A DNA stretch of 64,000 bases from JAWXCE01 sp034440495 (GTDB lineage Bacteria > Pseudomonadota > Alphaproteobacteria > Rhizobiales > Rhodomicrobiaceae): NCBI GenBank assembly GCA_034440495.1, contig JAWXCE010000038.1, positions 17,139 to 81,138 on the forward strand. The letters are read 5' to 3'. The notes beneath the pieces are model-generated. The model was not told the DNA's origin. It saw only the letters and a program-made list of their open reading frames with translations, and made no database searches. Shown piece after piece: positions 26,901 through 35,068 of this stretch; position 1 is the first letter of the stretch, and each line of letters begins with the position of its first letter. A program made the translations under genes and the position numbers.

Positions 26901-27359
26901 ATGAAAAGCTTAAGCGATACGTTTGCCCGTCTGTTCGGCGCGGCCCCCGAAATTGAGGAAAATAAAGAACAGGACATTCGCGTTGCGGCGGCGGCGCTGC
27001 TGGTGCACGCAAGCATGATCGATGGCGTAGTGAGTGAAATCGAGACCGGACGCCTCGCCGAGTTGCTGAAAGACAGGTTCAATTTAACGCCGGAGCAAAC
27101 AAACGAATTGCTTATCGCTGCCGAGCGTCGTGAACAGGAGGCCGTCGATCTTTATGGCTTCACCTCGAAACTGAAACACATGATGAGCGAAGAGGAACGG
27201 CAGGGTATGGTTTTCATGATGTGGGAGATTGTCTTTGCCGACGGCAAGCTTGATCCCCTGGAGGACAATCTGGTGTGGCGCGCATCCGAACTACTTGGCG
27301 TCTCCACGCGCGACCGGATGACGATGAAAAAGCGCGCAACGGAGACGGCGGGGAAATAA
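26901..27359 (+). CDS. TerB family protein
   Basis: 152 residues with a TerB-like helical, metal-binding fold. Acidic segments typical of the family are VHASMIDGVVSEIETGRL and EIVFADGKLDPLED. TerB proteins are tied to tellurite and stress resistance and membrane-linked complexes, but many have no known role. ATG 26901 was chosen because the domain starts just after it. Its stop overlaps the next gene start in TAATG. Confidence 0.85.
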   Translation: MKSLSDTFARLFGAAPEIEENKEQDIRVAAAALLVHASMIDGVVSEIETGRLAELLKDRFNLTPEQTNELLIAAERREQEAVDLYGFTSKLKHMMSEEERQGMVFMMWEIVFADGKLDPLEDNLVWRASELLGVSTRDRMTMKKRATETAGK

Positions 27360-28213
27360 TGGCTCTAGACTCGAAGACCTTGTTCGTGCAGCTAGGACTA
27401 AAGCTAGGCTCGAAGCCTGATCAAAATGGACGCACGCCCTTGGTTCTCGTAACTGGCGCTAGCGAGGGCATCGGTTATGAGCTGGCCTTGCGGTTCGCCC
27501 GCGAGGGCCACGACATCATGGCGGTAGCGAGGAGCGCCGCGACTTTACAAGCGGCATCGCAGCGCATTCGCGATTTGACCGGGCAAGCCGTGCACGCTGT
27601 TGCAGCGGATATATCCAGTCAAAGCGGCCTGGACATCGTTGATGAGGCGCTTTCACAAAAGAACGCCTACGTGTTCATTTTGGTCAACAATGCAGGCGTA
27701 GGCTACGGCGGCGAGTTTGCAAGCCAAGCGCCGGAGGAGATGCGGCGGCTGATCGATCTCAATATGTATGCGCTCACTGAGCTGACGCGGCGGTATCTGC
27801 CCGGCATGAGAAGCGCGCGCCACGGTGGCGTGTTAAATCTAGGTTCGCTCGGTGGGTTTTATCCCGGCCCATACCAGGCGATTTATTACGCGAGCAAGGC
27901 GTATGTGCGCTCGCTCACCAACGCGCTGGCATGGGAGGTATGGGGTAGCGGCGTTCGGTTCTCCGTGGTCTCGCCCGGCCCTGTGCATACAGACTTTCAT
28001 CAAAAAGCGGGCGTCGGCAACGCGAACTATCTTAAATTCCCGGGCATTATAAGCGCCGAACGGGTTGCTCGCAGCGCATACCACGGCTTTTTCATGCGCC
28101 GCCGCGTCATCGTGCCGGGAACGCTGGTGTTTATCGCATCAGTGTTTTCCCGCGCCATACCAACATTTATCATAACGCCGTTTATCGGCTGGTTGCTCAA
28201 AAAGCGGTACTAA
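27359..28213 (+). CDS. SDR family oxidoreductase
   Basis: 284 residues. The cofactor motif TGASEGIG, NNAG and the catalytic YYASK are all intact. The C-terminus is hydrophobic (FIASVFSRAIPTFIITPFIGWLLKKRY region), suggesting membrane association, as in DltE/HSD-like SDRs acting on lipids. It overlaps the TerB gene by one base (TAATG), so translation is coupled. Substrate unknown. Confidence 0.88.
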   Translation: MALDSKTLFVQLGLKLGSKPDQNGRTPLVLVTGASEGIGYELALRFAREGHDIMAVARSAATLQAASQRIRDLTGQAVHAVAADISSQSGLDIVDEALSQKNAYVFILVNNAGVGYGGEFASQAPEEMRRLIDLNMYALTELTRRYLPGMRSARHGGVLNLGSLGGFYPGPYQAIYYASKAYVRSLTNALAWEVWGSGVRFSVVSPGPVHTDFHQKAGVGNANYLKFPGIISAERVARSAYHGFFMRRRVIVPGTLVFIASVFSRAIPTFIITPFIGWLLKKRY

Positions 28214-28285
28214 CCTCGCGATTTTCTTGATCTGGCCCAAAAAATGCTAGATTAAATCTGCAACAACTTGCCCTTCGCGATCCAG

Positions 28286-28975
28286 ATGCAATCTCAATCC
28301 ATTCTTCTCATAATGCACAAGCGGTGTTCGAACGCTGGCCACATCGGGCGGTGGCTAATCCAACAGGGTTTTGCGCTCGACATCCGCTACCCGCGTTTTG
28401 GCGATCCGCTGCCCGCAACTATGGAAAACCATGCGGGCGCGGTCATTTTCGGCGGCCCGATGAGCGTGAACGATCCTGACGAGTACATCGCCCGCGAAAT
28501 TGACTGGATTAAAACTCCGCTTTCAGAAGAAAAGCCGTTGCTGGGAATTTGCCTGGGCGCCCAGATGCTGGCGAAGTTCCTCGGCGCAACAGTGCGTGCT
28601 CATTCGCAATCGCTCATGGAGATCGGTTACCACCCCATCACCCCGGTTTGCAGCAATGCGTCGGACTGGCCAGAGTCGGTTTATCAATGGCATGGCGAGG
28701 GGTTTGATCTGCCGCGCGGGGCGACAGCTCTAGCGCACGGCGATGTGTTTGAGAACCAGGCCTTCCGTTATGGCCGCTCCGCGTCCGGCTTGCAATTCCA
28801 CCCGGAAATGACGCTCGCTATGATTAACCGTTGGACTGCGCTTTCTCTCGACCATTTCAGCGGCCCTTGCGTTCAGCCGCGAAACGCACAAATGGACGCG
28901 CATTTGCAGCACGGTCCAAGCAAAGAGCGCTGGCTACCGGGGTTTATGGATTCTTGGCTTTCTCCCGAATCGTAA
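28286..28975 (+). CDS. Class I glutamine amidotransferase-like protein
   Basis: 229 residues of the GMP-synthase-like GATase fold. The nucleophile elbow GICLGAQ carries the catalytic Cys, and the His/Glu pair is in LQFHPEMT. No synthetase domain is fused, so it is a free-standing amidase or a subunit of an unknown partner. ATG 28286 was preferred over an in-frame TTG at 28268; neither has a convincing ribosome site. Confidence 0.85.
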   Translation: MQSQSILLIMHKRCSNAGHIGRWLIQQGFALDIRYPRFGDPLPATMENHAGAVIFGGPMSVNDPDEYIAREIDWIKTPLSEEKPLLGICLGAQMLAKFLGATVRAHSQSLMEIGYHPITPVCSNASDWPESVYQWHGEGFDLPRGATALAHGDVFENQAFRYGRSASGLQFHPEMTLAMINRWTALSLDHFSGPCVQPRNAQMDAHLQHGPSKERWLPGFMDSWLSPES

Positions 28976-28977
28976 TT

Positions 28978-29388
28978 TTAAAGTTCTGCCGATATGTCCT
29001 GAAGCACATCCAGCAAGCTCTCCACGCTCGCCTGAGAAGGATCGATCTTGTCGGTTGCAAAGTAGCGAAGGAATATCGCCCTCGTGCGCTCGTTCATGCC
29101 CTCATGCAGCCCCATCGACCAGCCTGGAAACAGTCGTTCTCTAACGTCTACAAACGACATCAGAAGCATTTTCTGATGTCGTGGATCGCCAGCTATACGG
29201 ATAAATGTCTGACTTACATCCGCGCGCGAGCCTTCTAAAACCTGAATAAAATCTTCTCCGTTATAATGGAGAATTCCGGTAAGGGTCGTCTTTGAATTGT
29301 TTTTATGGCACGTGGCGATAAGTTGTTTCATATTTAAGGCAACAGAATTATTCCGTTGGCTAAAGTACACCAATCTACACAAGTTCAT
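28978..29388 (-). CDS. BLUF-domain blue-light photoreceptor
   Basis: 136 residues, a stand-alone BLUF domain with a short helical tail. Flavin-binding and photocycle residues align with AppA: Tyr8 (LVYFS), Asn31, Gln49 (GEDFIQVLEG), Trp90 and Met92 (FPGWSMG). BLUF proteins bind FAD and switch hydrogen bonding in blue light. With no output domain it must act through a partner. It converges with the amidotransferase gene. Its ATG directly follows the TAA of an in-phase 23-codon leader ORF, and AGGA lies inside that ORF. Upstream on the same strand are a small membrane protein and the split OmpA region. Confidence 0.9.
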   Translation of the reverse strand: MNLCRLVYFSQRNNSVALNMKQLIATCHKNNSKTTLTGILHYNGEDFIQVLEGSRADVSQTFIRIAGDPRHQKMLLMSFVDVRERLFPGWSMGLHEGMNERTRAIFLRYFATDKIDPSQASVESLLDVLQDISAEL

Positions 29389-29460
29389 TTATTTTATCCT
29401 GGCGGGAGTTGACGCCTTATTTGGCGGAGGGGGTTCTTTGATCAATCGGCGGGCGCTCAT
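29389..29460 (-). CDS. Possible 23-codon leader ORF in front of the BLUF gene
   Basis: ATG at 29460, 23 codons (MSARRLIKEPPPPNKAS then TPARIK), TAA directly abutting the BLUF ATG and in the same phase. It is Pro- and Lys-rich. It could couple BLUF translation, be an N-terminal extension lost through a stop, or be chance. No strong ribosome site precedes it. Confidence 0.3.
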   Translation of the reverse strand: MSARRLIKEPPPPNKASTPARIK

Positions 29461-29540
29461 AAGAGGACTCACTGCCTCTCAATGAGATCGGTTTCTTCTC
29501 GACTTTGTTTTCCAGTAGCTTCGGAATGATACGATTTGTT

Positions 29541-29765
29541 TTAACGCCACGGCGCATCTTCGATACTTGCCGTTCTGACGTTGCTTTCTCGTCTCCCCTT
29601 TTCAGAAATGCGGCGGCGCCGTTGTAAAATTTCTTTTTTCAGGACGCCAACGCGAAGTGTTGCACTTTCGGCATAAAGCCACCGCGCCACAAAAAATCCT
29701 ACTAAAGTTGACGAGATTGCGGAAAACGCAATTGCAAGAGTAATTTGTATGGAAGTTTCAATCAT
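29541..29765 (-). CDS. Small single-span membrane protein
   Basis: 74 residues. One hydrophobic helix near the N-terminus (ITLAIAFSAISSTLVGFFVARWLY) is followed by a strongly basic tail (KKEILQRRRRISEKGRRES). ATG 29765 has GAGG five bases upstream, better than the TTG at 29801. It follows the OmpA-domain ORF by 22 bases on the same strand. No family recognised; it may be a membrane anchor or partner for its neighbours. Confidence 0.5.
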   Translation of the reverse strand: MIETSIQITLAIAFSAISSTLVGFFVARWLYAESATLRVGVLKKEILQRRRRISEKGRRESNVRTASIEDAPWR

Positions 29766-29787
29766 TTGATCCTCAGGCTTGCATGGT

Positions 29788-30168
29788 TTAGCGAACCACA
29801 AATTCCACTCGCCGATTCTTAGCTTGTCCTAGACCGGTTGCATCTTGGGATGCAGGCCGAGCATTGCTAAATCCAACGGGCAAAAACTGAGAAGTCTCGA
29901 ACCGCTGCGACTTCAAAAAATTAATTGTCGCCTCAGCGCGCTGCCAGCTCAGTTGAAGATTGCTGATAACTTCTCCAGTCTTGTCAGTGTGACCCGCAAC
30001 GTCGAATTTTACTTGCAGACATCCTCTAGCAGCCTCGGCTAAGCGCTTGAGAGGTTCCTGATATTGAGGAGCAACGGCAATCCCTGATGGGGGGAAATAT
30101 ACGGTTGTATCTCTAGCCAGCAACCGCATTCTGGAAACACAACTTTCCGTTCCGTCAACGTCCGCCAT
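29788..30168 (-). CDS. OmpA-like peptidoglycan-binding domain, probably the 3' part of an interrupted gene
   Basis: 126 residues holding a clear OmpA C-terminal domain: DTTVYFPPSGIAV, VAGHTDKTGE, LSWQRAEATINFL and the closing AKNRRVEFVV. The ORF has no signal peptide and no ribosome site at its ATG, so alone it could not reach the periplasm. The 13 codons upstream to the preceding TAA (30208-30210) are in the same phase and read like coding sequence (DAVATALSQIKAV). The simplest reading is that this is the 3' end of a longer gene that begins at 30693. Confidence 0.65.
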   Translation of the reverse strand: MADVDGTESCVSRMRLLARDTTVYFPPSGIAVAPQYQEPLKRLAEAARGCLQVKFDVAGHTDKTGEVISNLQLSWQRAEATINFLKSQRFETSQFLPVGFSNARPASQDATGLGQAKNRRVEFVVR

Positions 30169-30207
30169 TACGGCTTTTATTTGCGAAAGCGCCGTTGCAA
30201 CAGCATC

Positions 30208-30519
30208 TTAAGAGGTACCTTCGTCAGGCCGGACTGTTAAAGAAGTCACTTCAACGGGTTTTTCGGCAGGGATGAGAATTGTTCTAGCCGCATCGTCTAC
30301 AGGAGATAAGACCACTTCATTTTGTAAGGAAACCTTCTGCGGCTCCACGGGAGTGGGATCAAGCTTAAGATTTTTCTCATCCTGCGAAGCTTCCGCAAGA
30401 GCAGCAGAATTTTCTTGCGCGGCAATTTGAAGTTTTTGCGGTTCTAACGGCGCAGTTTGGAGTTGCGTACCTTCTTGAGGCGCTGTGACGGTGACAACCG
30501 CAATTTCGTAAGCTGCCAT
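30208..30519 (-). CDS. Pro/Glu-rich linker ORF, probably the middle part of an interrupted gene
   Basis: 103 residues of low complexity, rich in Pro, Glu, Gln, Val and Thr (TAPQEGTQL, LEPQKLQIA, VEPQKVSLQ), typical of the periplasmic linker between a membrane anchor and an OmpA domain. It is in phase with the 56-codon membrane ORF upstream (separated by TAG and one codon) and with the OmpA ORF downstream (separated by TAA). It has no export signal of its own. Its ATG could allow restart of translation after the TAG. Confidence 0.5.
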   Translation of the reverse strand: MAAYEIAVVTVTAPQEGTQLQTAPLEPQKLQIAAQENSAALAEASQDEKNLKLDPTPVEPQKVSLQNEVVLSPVDDAARTILIPAEKPVEVTSLTVRPDEGTS

Positions 30520-30522
30520 GGC

Positions 30523-30693
30523 CTAAAGTAGAATGCTATAAAGCCGACCAGATATTGCTGTTATTGAGATCACTATAATAAAGACGGCTTTTTCCTTCAG
30601 ATTCTGGTCTGCTCTGCGGAAATCGCCTGATACGCGGCTCAAAGGCACTTTTGCGGCGCGAGCTTCAATCTGGGCTTTTTGATATCCCTTCAT
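30523..30693 (-). CDS. 56-residue membrane-anchor ORF, probably the 5' part of an interrupted gene
   Basis: ATG at 30693, preceded by GGAA, opens 56 codons. A polar basic N-terminus (MKGYQKAQIEARAAK) is followed by one membrane helix (AVFIIVISITAISG) and RLYSILL before TAG at 30523-30525. The layout, cytosolic tail then single span, is the start expected for a MotB- or OmpA-like anchored protein. The phase continues through GCC-ATG into the linker ORF at 30519. Confidence 0.5.
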   Translation of the reverse strand: MKGYQKAQIEARAAKVPLSRVSGDFRRADQNLKEKAVFIIVISITAISGRLYSILL

Positions 30694-31006
30694 TTGTCTT
30701 TTCCGTAACGCTGGACTGATTTATATTTCTACGGCGATTGATACTAATTTGGTGGTTTGCAGCAGAGGGCGGATGGCAAGCCTGACTTTATAATATTTAA
30801 TTCAATTTCTTAGCACGGATATTCCTAAGCACTGGCTTTGTATACAAACAGACTTTTTTAGTTTCCTACTAAAATCCGCCTTTTAAATAATTTATTCAAA
30901 ACCGTCAATTGCGTCTATGCAAGCACAACAGCTTAGATTCGGCTTGAGTCGGCGTTAGCTCCATCTTAAAACCGCGACAGCGTTAACCTTGCAAGGAAAA
31001 GCGACC
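30694..31006. other. AT-rich intergenic region between divergent genes
   Basis: 313 bases between the split OmpA gene and bdhA. It is visibly richer in A and T than its surroundings, with long T and A runs around 30790-30900. It must hold the divergent promoters, but I see no exact consensus site. AAGGAA at 30993-30998 is the bdhA ribosome site. Confidence 0.6.
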
Positions 31007-31789
31007 ATGTCTCAGGGCAAATCAGCGATCATAACCGGCTCGACAAGCGGCATCGGCCTTGGTATCGCCGAGGCTTTCGCGGCTTCGGGCATGAATGTCA
31101 TGCTTAACGGGTTCGGCGACGCCACCGTCATCGACGACATCAAGGCGCAGATTGCGGCGAAGTTTGGCGTAAAAACCGCCTATCACCCGGCGGATATGAG
31201 CAAGCCAAACGAAATTGCCGATCTGACGGCAGCGGCGGCGGCTAATTTCGGCCAGATTGACGTGGTGGTCAACAACGCCGGCATCCAGCACGTCTCGCCC
31301 ATTGAGGAGTTTCCGATCGACGAATGGGACGCGATTATCGCTATTAATCTTTCAAGCGCTTTCCACCTGAGCCGCCTTACGTTTGGCGGCATGAAAGCGC
31401 GCAGATGGGGGCGCATTATCAACCTCGCTTCGGCGCATGGCCTTGTCGCATCGCCGTTCAAGTCCGCTTATGTGGCTGCCAAGCATGGCGTACTCGGCCT
31501 CACCAAGACGGTGGCGCTAGAGGGTGCGGAGCATGGCGTCACCTGCAACGCCATTTGCCCGGGCTACGTAAAAACGCCGCTTGTCGAGAAGCAAATTCCC
31601 GACACCGCCAAGGCCCGCGGCATCACCGAGGATGAGGTCATCCGCAATGTTCTCCTCGCGGCTCAGCCAACCAAAAAGTTCGTGACGACGGAAGACATCG
31701 GAGCTTTGGCTGTCTTTCTATGCTCGGACGCAGCATCATCGATCACAGGCGCTTCCCTGCCAATCGACGGTGGCTGGACGGCGCAATAA
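31007..31789 (+). CDS. bdhA: 3-hydroxybutyrate dehydrogenase
   Basis: This SDR enzyme interconverts 3-hydroxybutyrate and acetoacetate with NAD in polyhydroxybutyrate breakdown. Cofactor motif TGSTSGIG, NNAGIQHV, catalytic SAYVAAK and the BDH-specific CNAICPGYVKTPLVEKQI are present. Length of 260 residues is normal. ATG 31007 has AAGGAA upstream; the in-frame codon at 30989 does not. It stands alone between two AT-rich gaps. Confidence 0.95.
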   Translation: MSQGKSAIITGSTSGIGLGIAEAFAASGMNVMLNGFGDATVIDDIKAQIAAKFGVKTAYHPADMSKPNEIADLTAAAAANFGQIDVVVNNAGIQHVSPIEEFPIDEWDAIIAINLSSAFHLSRLTFGGMKARRWGRIINLASAHGLVASPFKSAYVAAKHGVLGLTKTVALEGAEHGVTCNAICPGYVKTPLVEKQIPDTAKARGITEDEVIRNVLLAAQPTKKFVTTEDIGALAVFLCSDAASSITGASLPIDGGWTAQ

Positions 31790-32154
31790 ACAGTAAGCCG
31801 AGCAATAAGCGCCAAGCTTATAACATCGCACTTTAAGGAGGCGGCGCTTACGCTGCTTGAGCCCGGCTGTATAAGACATGGCTCGCCGAGCCGCTATATA
31901 GTAGCTTGCTGAATGCAAAATTCTGGTCAATTGTAGTGGACGTCTTATAAAGCTTGCACCCGGGAGCAGCAAGTTTGATTATTAGACTAATTTGTTATAT
32001 GTCTTTAATTGCGATATACAAAATACGACTTAAATTAGAATTGACACAAATATCCTTTGATGTAATATCCTTAATTATAAACCATAGATATACAAGTGAC
32101 TATTGCGCTATAAAAAGTATAGACACCAATGCAATTATGCGATGATAAAATTGT
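31790..32154. other. AT-rich intergenic region
   Basis: 365 bases between the 3' ends of bdhA and meaB. From about 31970 it becomes very AT-rich. It holds the small palindrome ggctcgccgagcc (31880-31892) and a stem of aagcttgc with gcaagttt near 31953-31977. Short ORFs here look accidental. It may be a relic of inserted DNA. Confidence 0.6.
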
Positions 32155-33138
32155 TTAAATTTTCAATAGTGAAATGATTTCCTCCGCTGCAGCGACAGGC
32201 ATGGCGCGGCCGTCGCGCACGTCACGCTCCAGTTCGGCGAGGCGGGTGGTGGCCTGCGGTTGGCGTCGCAATGCGGCCCGCATCCGCTCCTCGATCATGG
32301 CGTGCATCCATTTGACCGCCTGCGCGCGGCGTTTGGCGGCGAACTCGCCCGAGGCCTCCAGCGCCGCGCGATGCGCCTCCACCTTCTCCCACAGTTCGGC
32401 GAGGCCGAGGTTGTGCCGCCCCGAAATCATCGTGACCGGCGGCGACCAGTTCAGGCTTTGTGGCGTGAGGATGTGCAGCGCGGCGCGGTAATCGTTGGCG
32501 GTTTGCCGGGCGCGCGGCTCGCCGTCGCCGTCCGCCTTGTTCACGGCGATCATGTCGGCTAGCTCCAGCAGACCCTTTTTGATGCCCTGCAGATCGTCGC
32601 CGCCGCCGGGCAGCATCAGCACGAGGAAAAAATCCACCATGCCCGCCACCGCGACCTCGGACTGGCCGACGCCCACCGTCTCCACAATGATGATGTCGTA
32701 GCCCGCCGCCTCGAACAGCGCCATAGTCTCGCGCGCGGTCTGCGTCACGCCGCCGAGCGTGCCAGCGGCGGGCGACGGGCGGATGTAGGCGCGCTCGTCC
32801 ATCGCCAGTTGCGCCATGCGGGTTTTGTCACCGAGGATAGAGCCGCCGGAGCGGTTGGAGGACGGGTCGACGGCCAGCACCGCGATCTTATGTCCGCGTG
32901 CGGTGAGGTTCACGCCAAGCTGGTCGATGGTGGTGGATTTCCCCGCGCCCGGCGCGCCGGTGATGCCAATGCGGTGCGCGCGGCCGGTGTGTGGCGTCAG
33001 CGCTTGCAACAGTTGCACGGCGAGCGCCCGATGCTCCAGCCTTCGGCTCTCCACCAGCGTGATCGCCCGCCCGAGCGCCGCCCGGTCGCCCGAGAGCACC
33101 CCCCGCACATGCGCCTCCACCTCACCGCTCATTTCCAT
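32155..33138 (-). CDS. meaB: Methylmalonyl-CoA mutase-associated GTPase MeaB (ArgK family)
   Basis: A G3E-family GTPase that protects and reloads B12-dependent acyl-CoA mutases. The P-loop is GAPGAGKST. Switch and base regions are AVDPSSNRSGGSILGDKTRM, VETVGVGQSE and NKADGDGE. ATG 33138 gives 327 residues; an ATG two codons later (33132) is equally possible. The start lies one base after the stop of the PIN toxin gene, so it is likely cotranscribed with the TA pair. No mutase gene is in the window. Confidence 0.94.
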   Translation of the reverse strand: MEMSGEVEAHVRGVLSGDRAALGRAITLVESRRLEHRALAVQLLQALTPHTGRAHRIGITGAPGAGKSTTIDQLGVNLTARGHKIAVLAVDPSSNRSGGSILGDKTRMAQLAMDERAYIRPSPAAGTLGGVTQTARETMALFEAAGYDIIIVETVGVGQSEVAVAGMVDFFLVLMLPGGGDDLQGIKKGLLELADMIAVNKADGDGEPRARQTANDYRAALHILTPQSLNWSPPVTMISGRHNLGLAELWEKVEAHRAALEASGEFAAKRRAQAVKWMHAMIEERMRAALRRQPQATTRLAELERDVRDGRAMPVAAAEEIISLLKI

Positions 33139-33139
33139 C

Positions 33140-33547
33140 TCAGGACAGCGCCGTGAAAGGGTTTTCAATAGTTAGGCCGTTAATGATACGCCCGTGCTGC
33201 ATATCTTCGGTGATGAGCCGGGTACATCCCGCGCTTAGAGCGCAAGCGATGAGTAGCGCGTCGTAAATAGCGAAACTATGATTGCGAGCAAGCGCCACCG
33301 CCTTGACGTGATGATCAAACGTTAATGGAACGACCTCAGGCAGAGCCTCGCAAATAGCGCGGATACGATCCTCTATCACGGGCCAGTCCAACATCAGCTT
33401 GCGGCGGCAAACGTTCGCATACTCGTTTAGTATTTGAACGCTGATTACGCCGCCGCGGGACATAACCGCATCGGCGGTTCTGGCTTTTGAGTTATCAAAA
33501 AAGGCGTAGACAAGAATGTTTGTGTCGATAAACGCCTTACCGCTCAT
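33140..33547 (-). CDS. PIN-domain toxin (VapC-like)
   Basis: 135 residues with the four acidic PIN residues: Asp in FIDTN (residue 8), Glu in LNEYAN, Asp in IYDALL and Asp in ITEDMQHG. PIN toxins are magnesium-dependent RNases that usually cut tRNA or rRNA. ATG 33547 lies inside the end of the antitoxin gene (11-base overlap). Longer starts would run deep into that gene. Confidence 0.9.
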   Translation of the reverse strand: MSGKAFIDTNILVYAFFDNSKARTADAVMSRGGVISVQILNEYANVCRRKLMLDWPVIEDRIRAICEALPEVVPLTFDHHVKAVALARNHSFAIYDALLIACALSAGCTRLITEDMQHGRIINGLTIENPFTALS

Positions 33548-33767
33548 TCGCCTCATCCCGGTCAAATTTGTAGTCGGGCGGCATTGGCAAGCGCATTTCC
33601 CTTGTTTTGGCCAGCGCGGCGGTGCGCTTATCATCGCGCGCGACCTCGAAACGTCGGCCGCCTGCCACGACAATCTCGATGTCGTCGCCCTCTTTCAGGC
33701 CGAGCGCCTCGACCACGGCGGCGGGCAGCCGCACCGCCAGGCTGTCGCCCCACTTGGAAACCTGCAT
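33537..33767 (-). CDS. AbrB/MazE-type antitoxin of the PIN module
   Basis: 76 residues. The AbrB DNA-binding domain reads MQVSKWGDSLAVRLPAAVVE then LGLKEGDDIEIV. The acidic/basic tail MPPDYKFDRDEANER likely binds the toxin. ATG 33767 is preceded by GGGAGG, a strong ribosome site. Overlap with the toxin supports co-production with antitoxin first. Confidence 0.9.
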   Translation of the reverse strand: MQVSKWGDSLAVRLPAAVVEALGLKEGDDIEIVVAGGRRFEVARDDKRTAALAKTREMRLPMPPDYKFDRDEANER

Positions 33768-34172
33768 GAAAACCTCCCTTGAATGCTTATGAGAAGGTAT
33801 ATCCGCGCCCGCCGCAACGCAATGCCGCCTACTAACGGAGATCGTCACAATACGTTTTGAGGCGCTTGGCGGCGGGCCGGGCCGTCTGCTAATGTCGCGA
33901 CATGTTTTACAAATTGAGGGCGGCGATGCGCGATTCCTACCGAAAGAGCGATATGCTGCACCAGCGCAGACTACGGAAGCCATTCACTCAACTTTACACG
34001 AAATAGCGTTTAACGATATTGGTCAAAGCAGCCATGGCGCGCCGTGTTCTCGCGTAGTTACCGAGCTTGAGCAATCCGTCCGTCAGCGTCCGAGCATCAG
34101 CGTAGAGCGAGGGCTGGGAGCCGCTCGACGCTTGTCTTGCGGGCGGGGACTGCGCGTCGTAAACATGCCGTT
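33768..34172. other. Intergenic region between the divergent antitoxin and rlmJ genes
   Basis: 405 bases holding the promoters of both genes. No exact promoter consensus or strong hairpin is seen. A 34-codon ORF at 33902-34006 has no ribosome site and is not called. The rest shows nothing further. Confidence 0.5.
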
Positions 34173-34997
34173 ATGAATTATCGCCACATCTATCACGCGG
34201 GGAATTTTGCCGATGTGCTCAAGCATATCGTGCTCACGCTTTGCTTCGACTATCTGAAAAAGAAGGACGGGCCGCTCTGCATTCTGGACGCCCACGCCGG
34301 CGCGGGAGTTTACGATCTGCATTCGGCTGAGGCGGCTAAAACGGGTGAGTGGGAGAGGGGCGTTGGCCGTCTGCATAGCGCGGCAGACGCTGCGACAGAG
34401 CTTGAAATCTATCTCGGTATGATCCGCCTATGGCTTGAGACCGGCAAATATCCGGGTTCGCCGCTGCTCATCGCCAGCGGTCTGCGCCCGCAGGACAGGC
34501 TCATCGCCAACGAACTGCACCCGCCAGCTTTCGAGGCGCTAATGGCGGCGACCGAACCGTTCGCCAATGTGCGCGCGACTAACAAGGACGCCTATGAGTG
34601 CATCCGCGCGCATACTCCGCCGCGTGAACGGCGCGGGCTTGTCCTGATCGATCCGCCATTTGAGAAAAAGGACGAGTTTGAAACTCTTTCCCGGCAAATG
34701 ACGCAGTGGAAAAAGCGCTGGCCTGGCGGCGTCTATCTGTTGTGGTATCCGATCAAAGCGCACCTTCCCGTTGAGGCGCTGAAAAGAGCGGCCGGCTCGC
34801 TGGGCCTTCCCCACACCTGGTTTGTCGAAGCGCTCATTCTGCCACGCAGCCAGCCCGATACGCTGAACGGATGCGGGCTGCTCGTGTTTAACGCGCCCTT
34901 CACCATTCCGGAAAAGGTGGCTGGCGTGCTGCCTTATCTGCGACAAGCTCTCGATCTTCACGCAACTGCATCCGGCTGGATTACACCGCCCGAGTAA
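34173..34997 (+). CDS. rlmJ: 23S rRNA (adenine(2030)-N(6))-methyltransferase RlmJ
   Basis: 274 residues. The RlmJ N-terminal signature MNYRHIYHAGNFADVLKH is complete. The SAM site is in LDAHAGAGVYDL and the catalytic motif is LIDPPFEKKDEF (DPPF). It methylates A2030 of 23S rRNA. ATG 34173 was chosen because the signature starts there. Confidence 0.95.
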   Translation: MNYRHIYHAGNFADVLKHIVLTLCFDYLKKKDGPLCILDAHAGAGVYDLHSAEAAKTGEWERGVGRLHSAADAATELEIYLGMIRLWLETGKYPGSPLLIASGLRPQDRLIANELHPPAFEALMAATEPFANVRATNKDAYECIRAHTPPRERRGLVLIDPPFEKKDEFETLSRQMTQWKKRWPGGVYLLWYPIKAHLPVEALKRAAGSLGLPHTWFVEALILPRSQPDTLNGCGLLVFNAPFTIPEKVAGVLPYLRQALDLHATASGWITPPE

Positions 34998-35068
34998 ACG
35001 GGGCAGATTTAGCGCGCCTTGCAGTTAGCGGCCGTGCGCTGGAACGAGTTGAATGCTTGGCTCAGCGC

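Noticed and set aside
31954..32145. 63-codon plus-strand ORF in the AT-rich gap
   Set aside because: No ribosome site, no recognisable sequence, Ile/Lys bias simply reflects AT content.
33892..34176. 94-codon ORF and a 34-codon ORF upstream of rlmJ
   Set aside because: No ribosome site and no coherent protein features; they overlap the promoter region of rlmJ.
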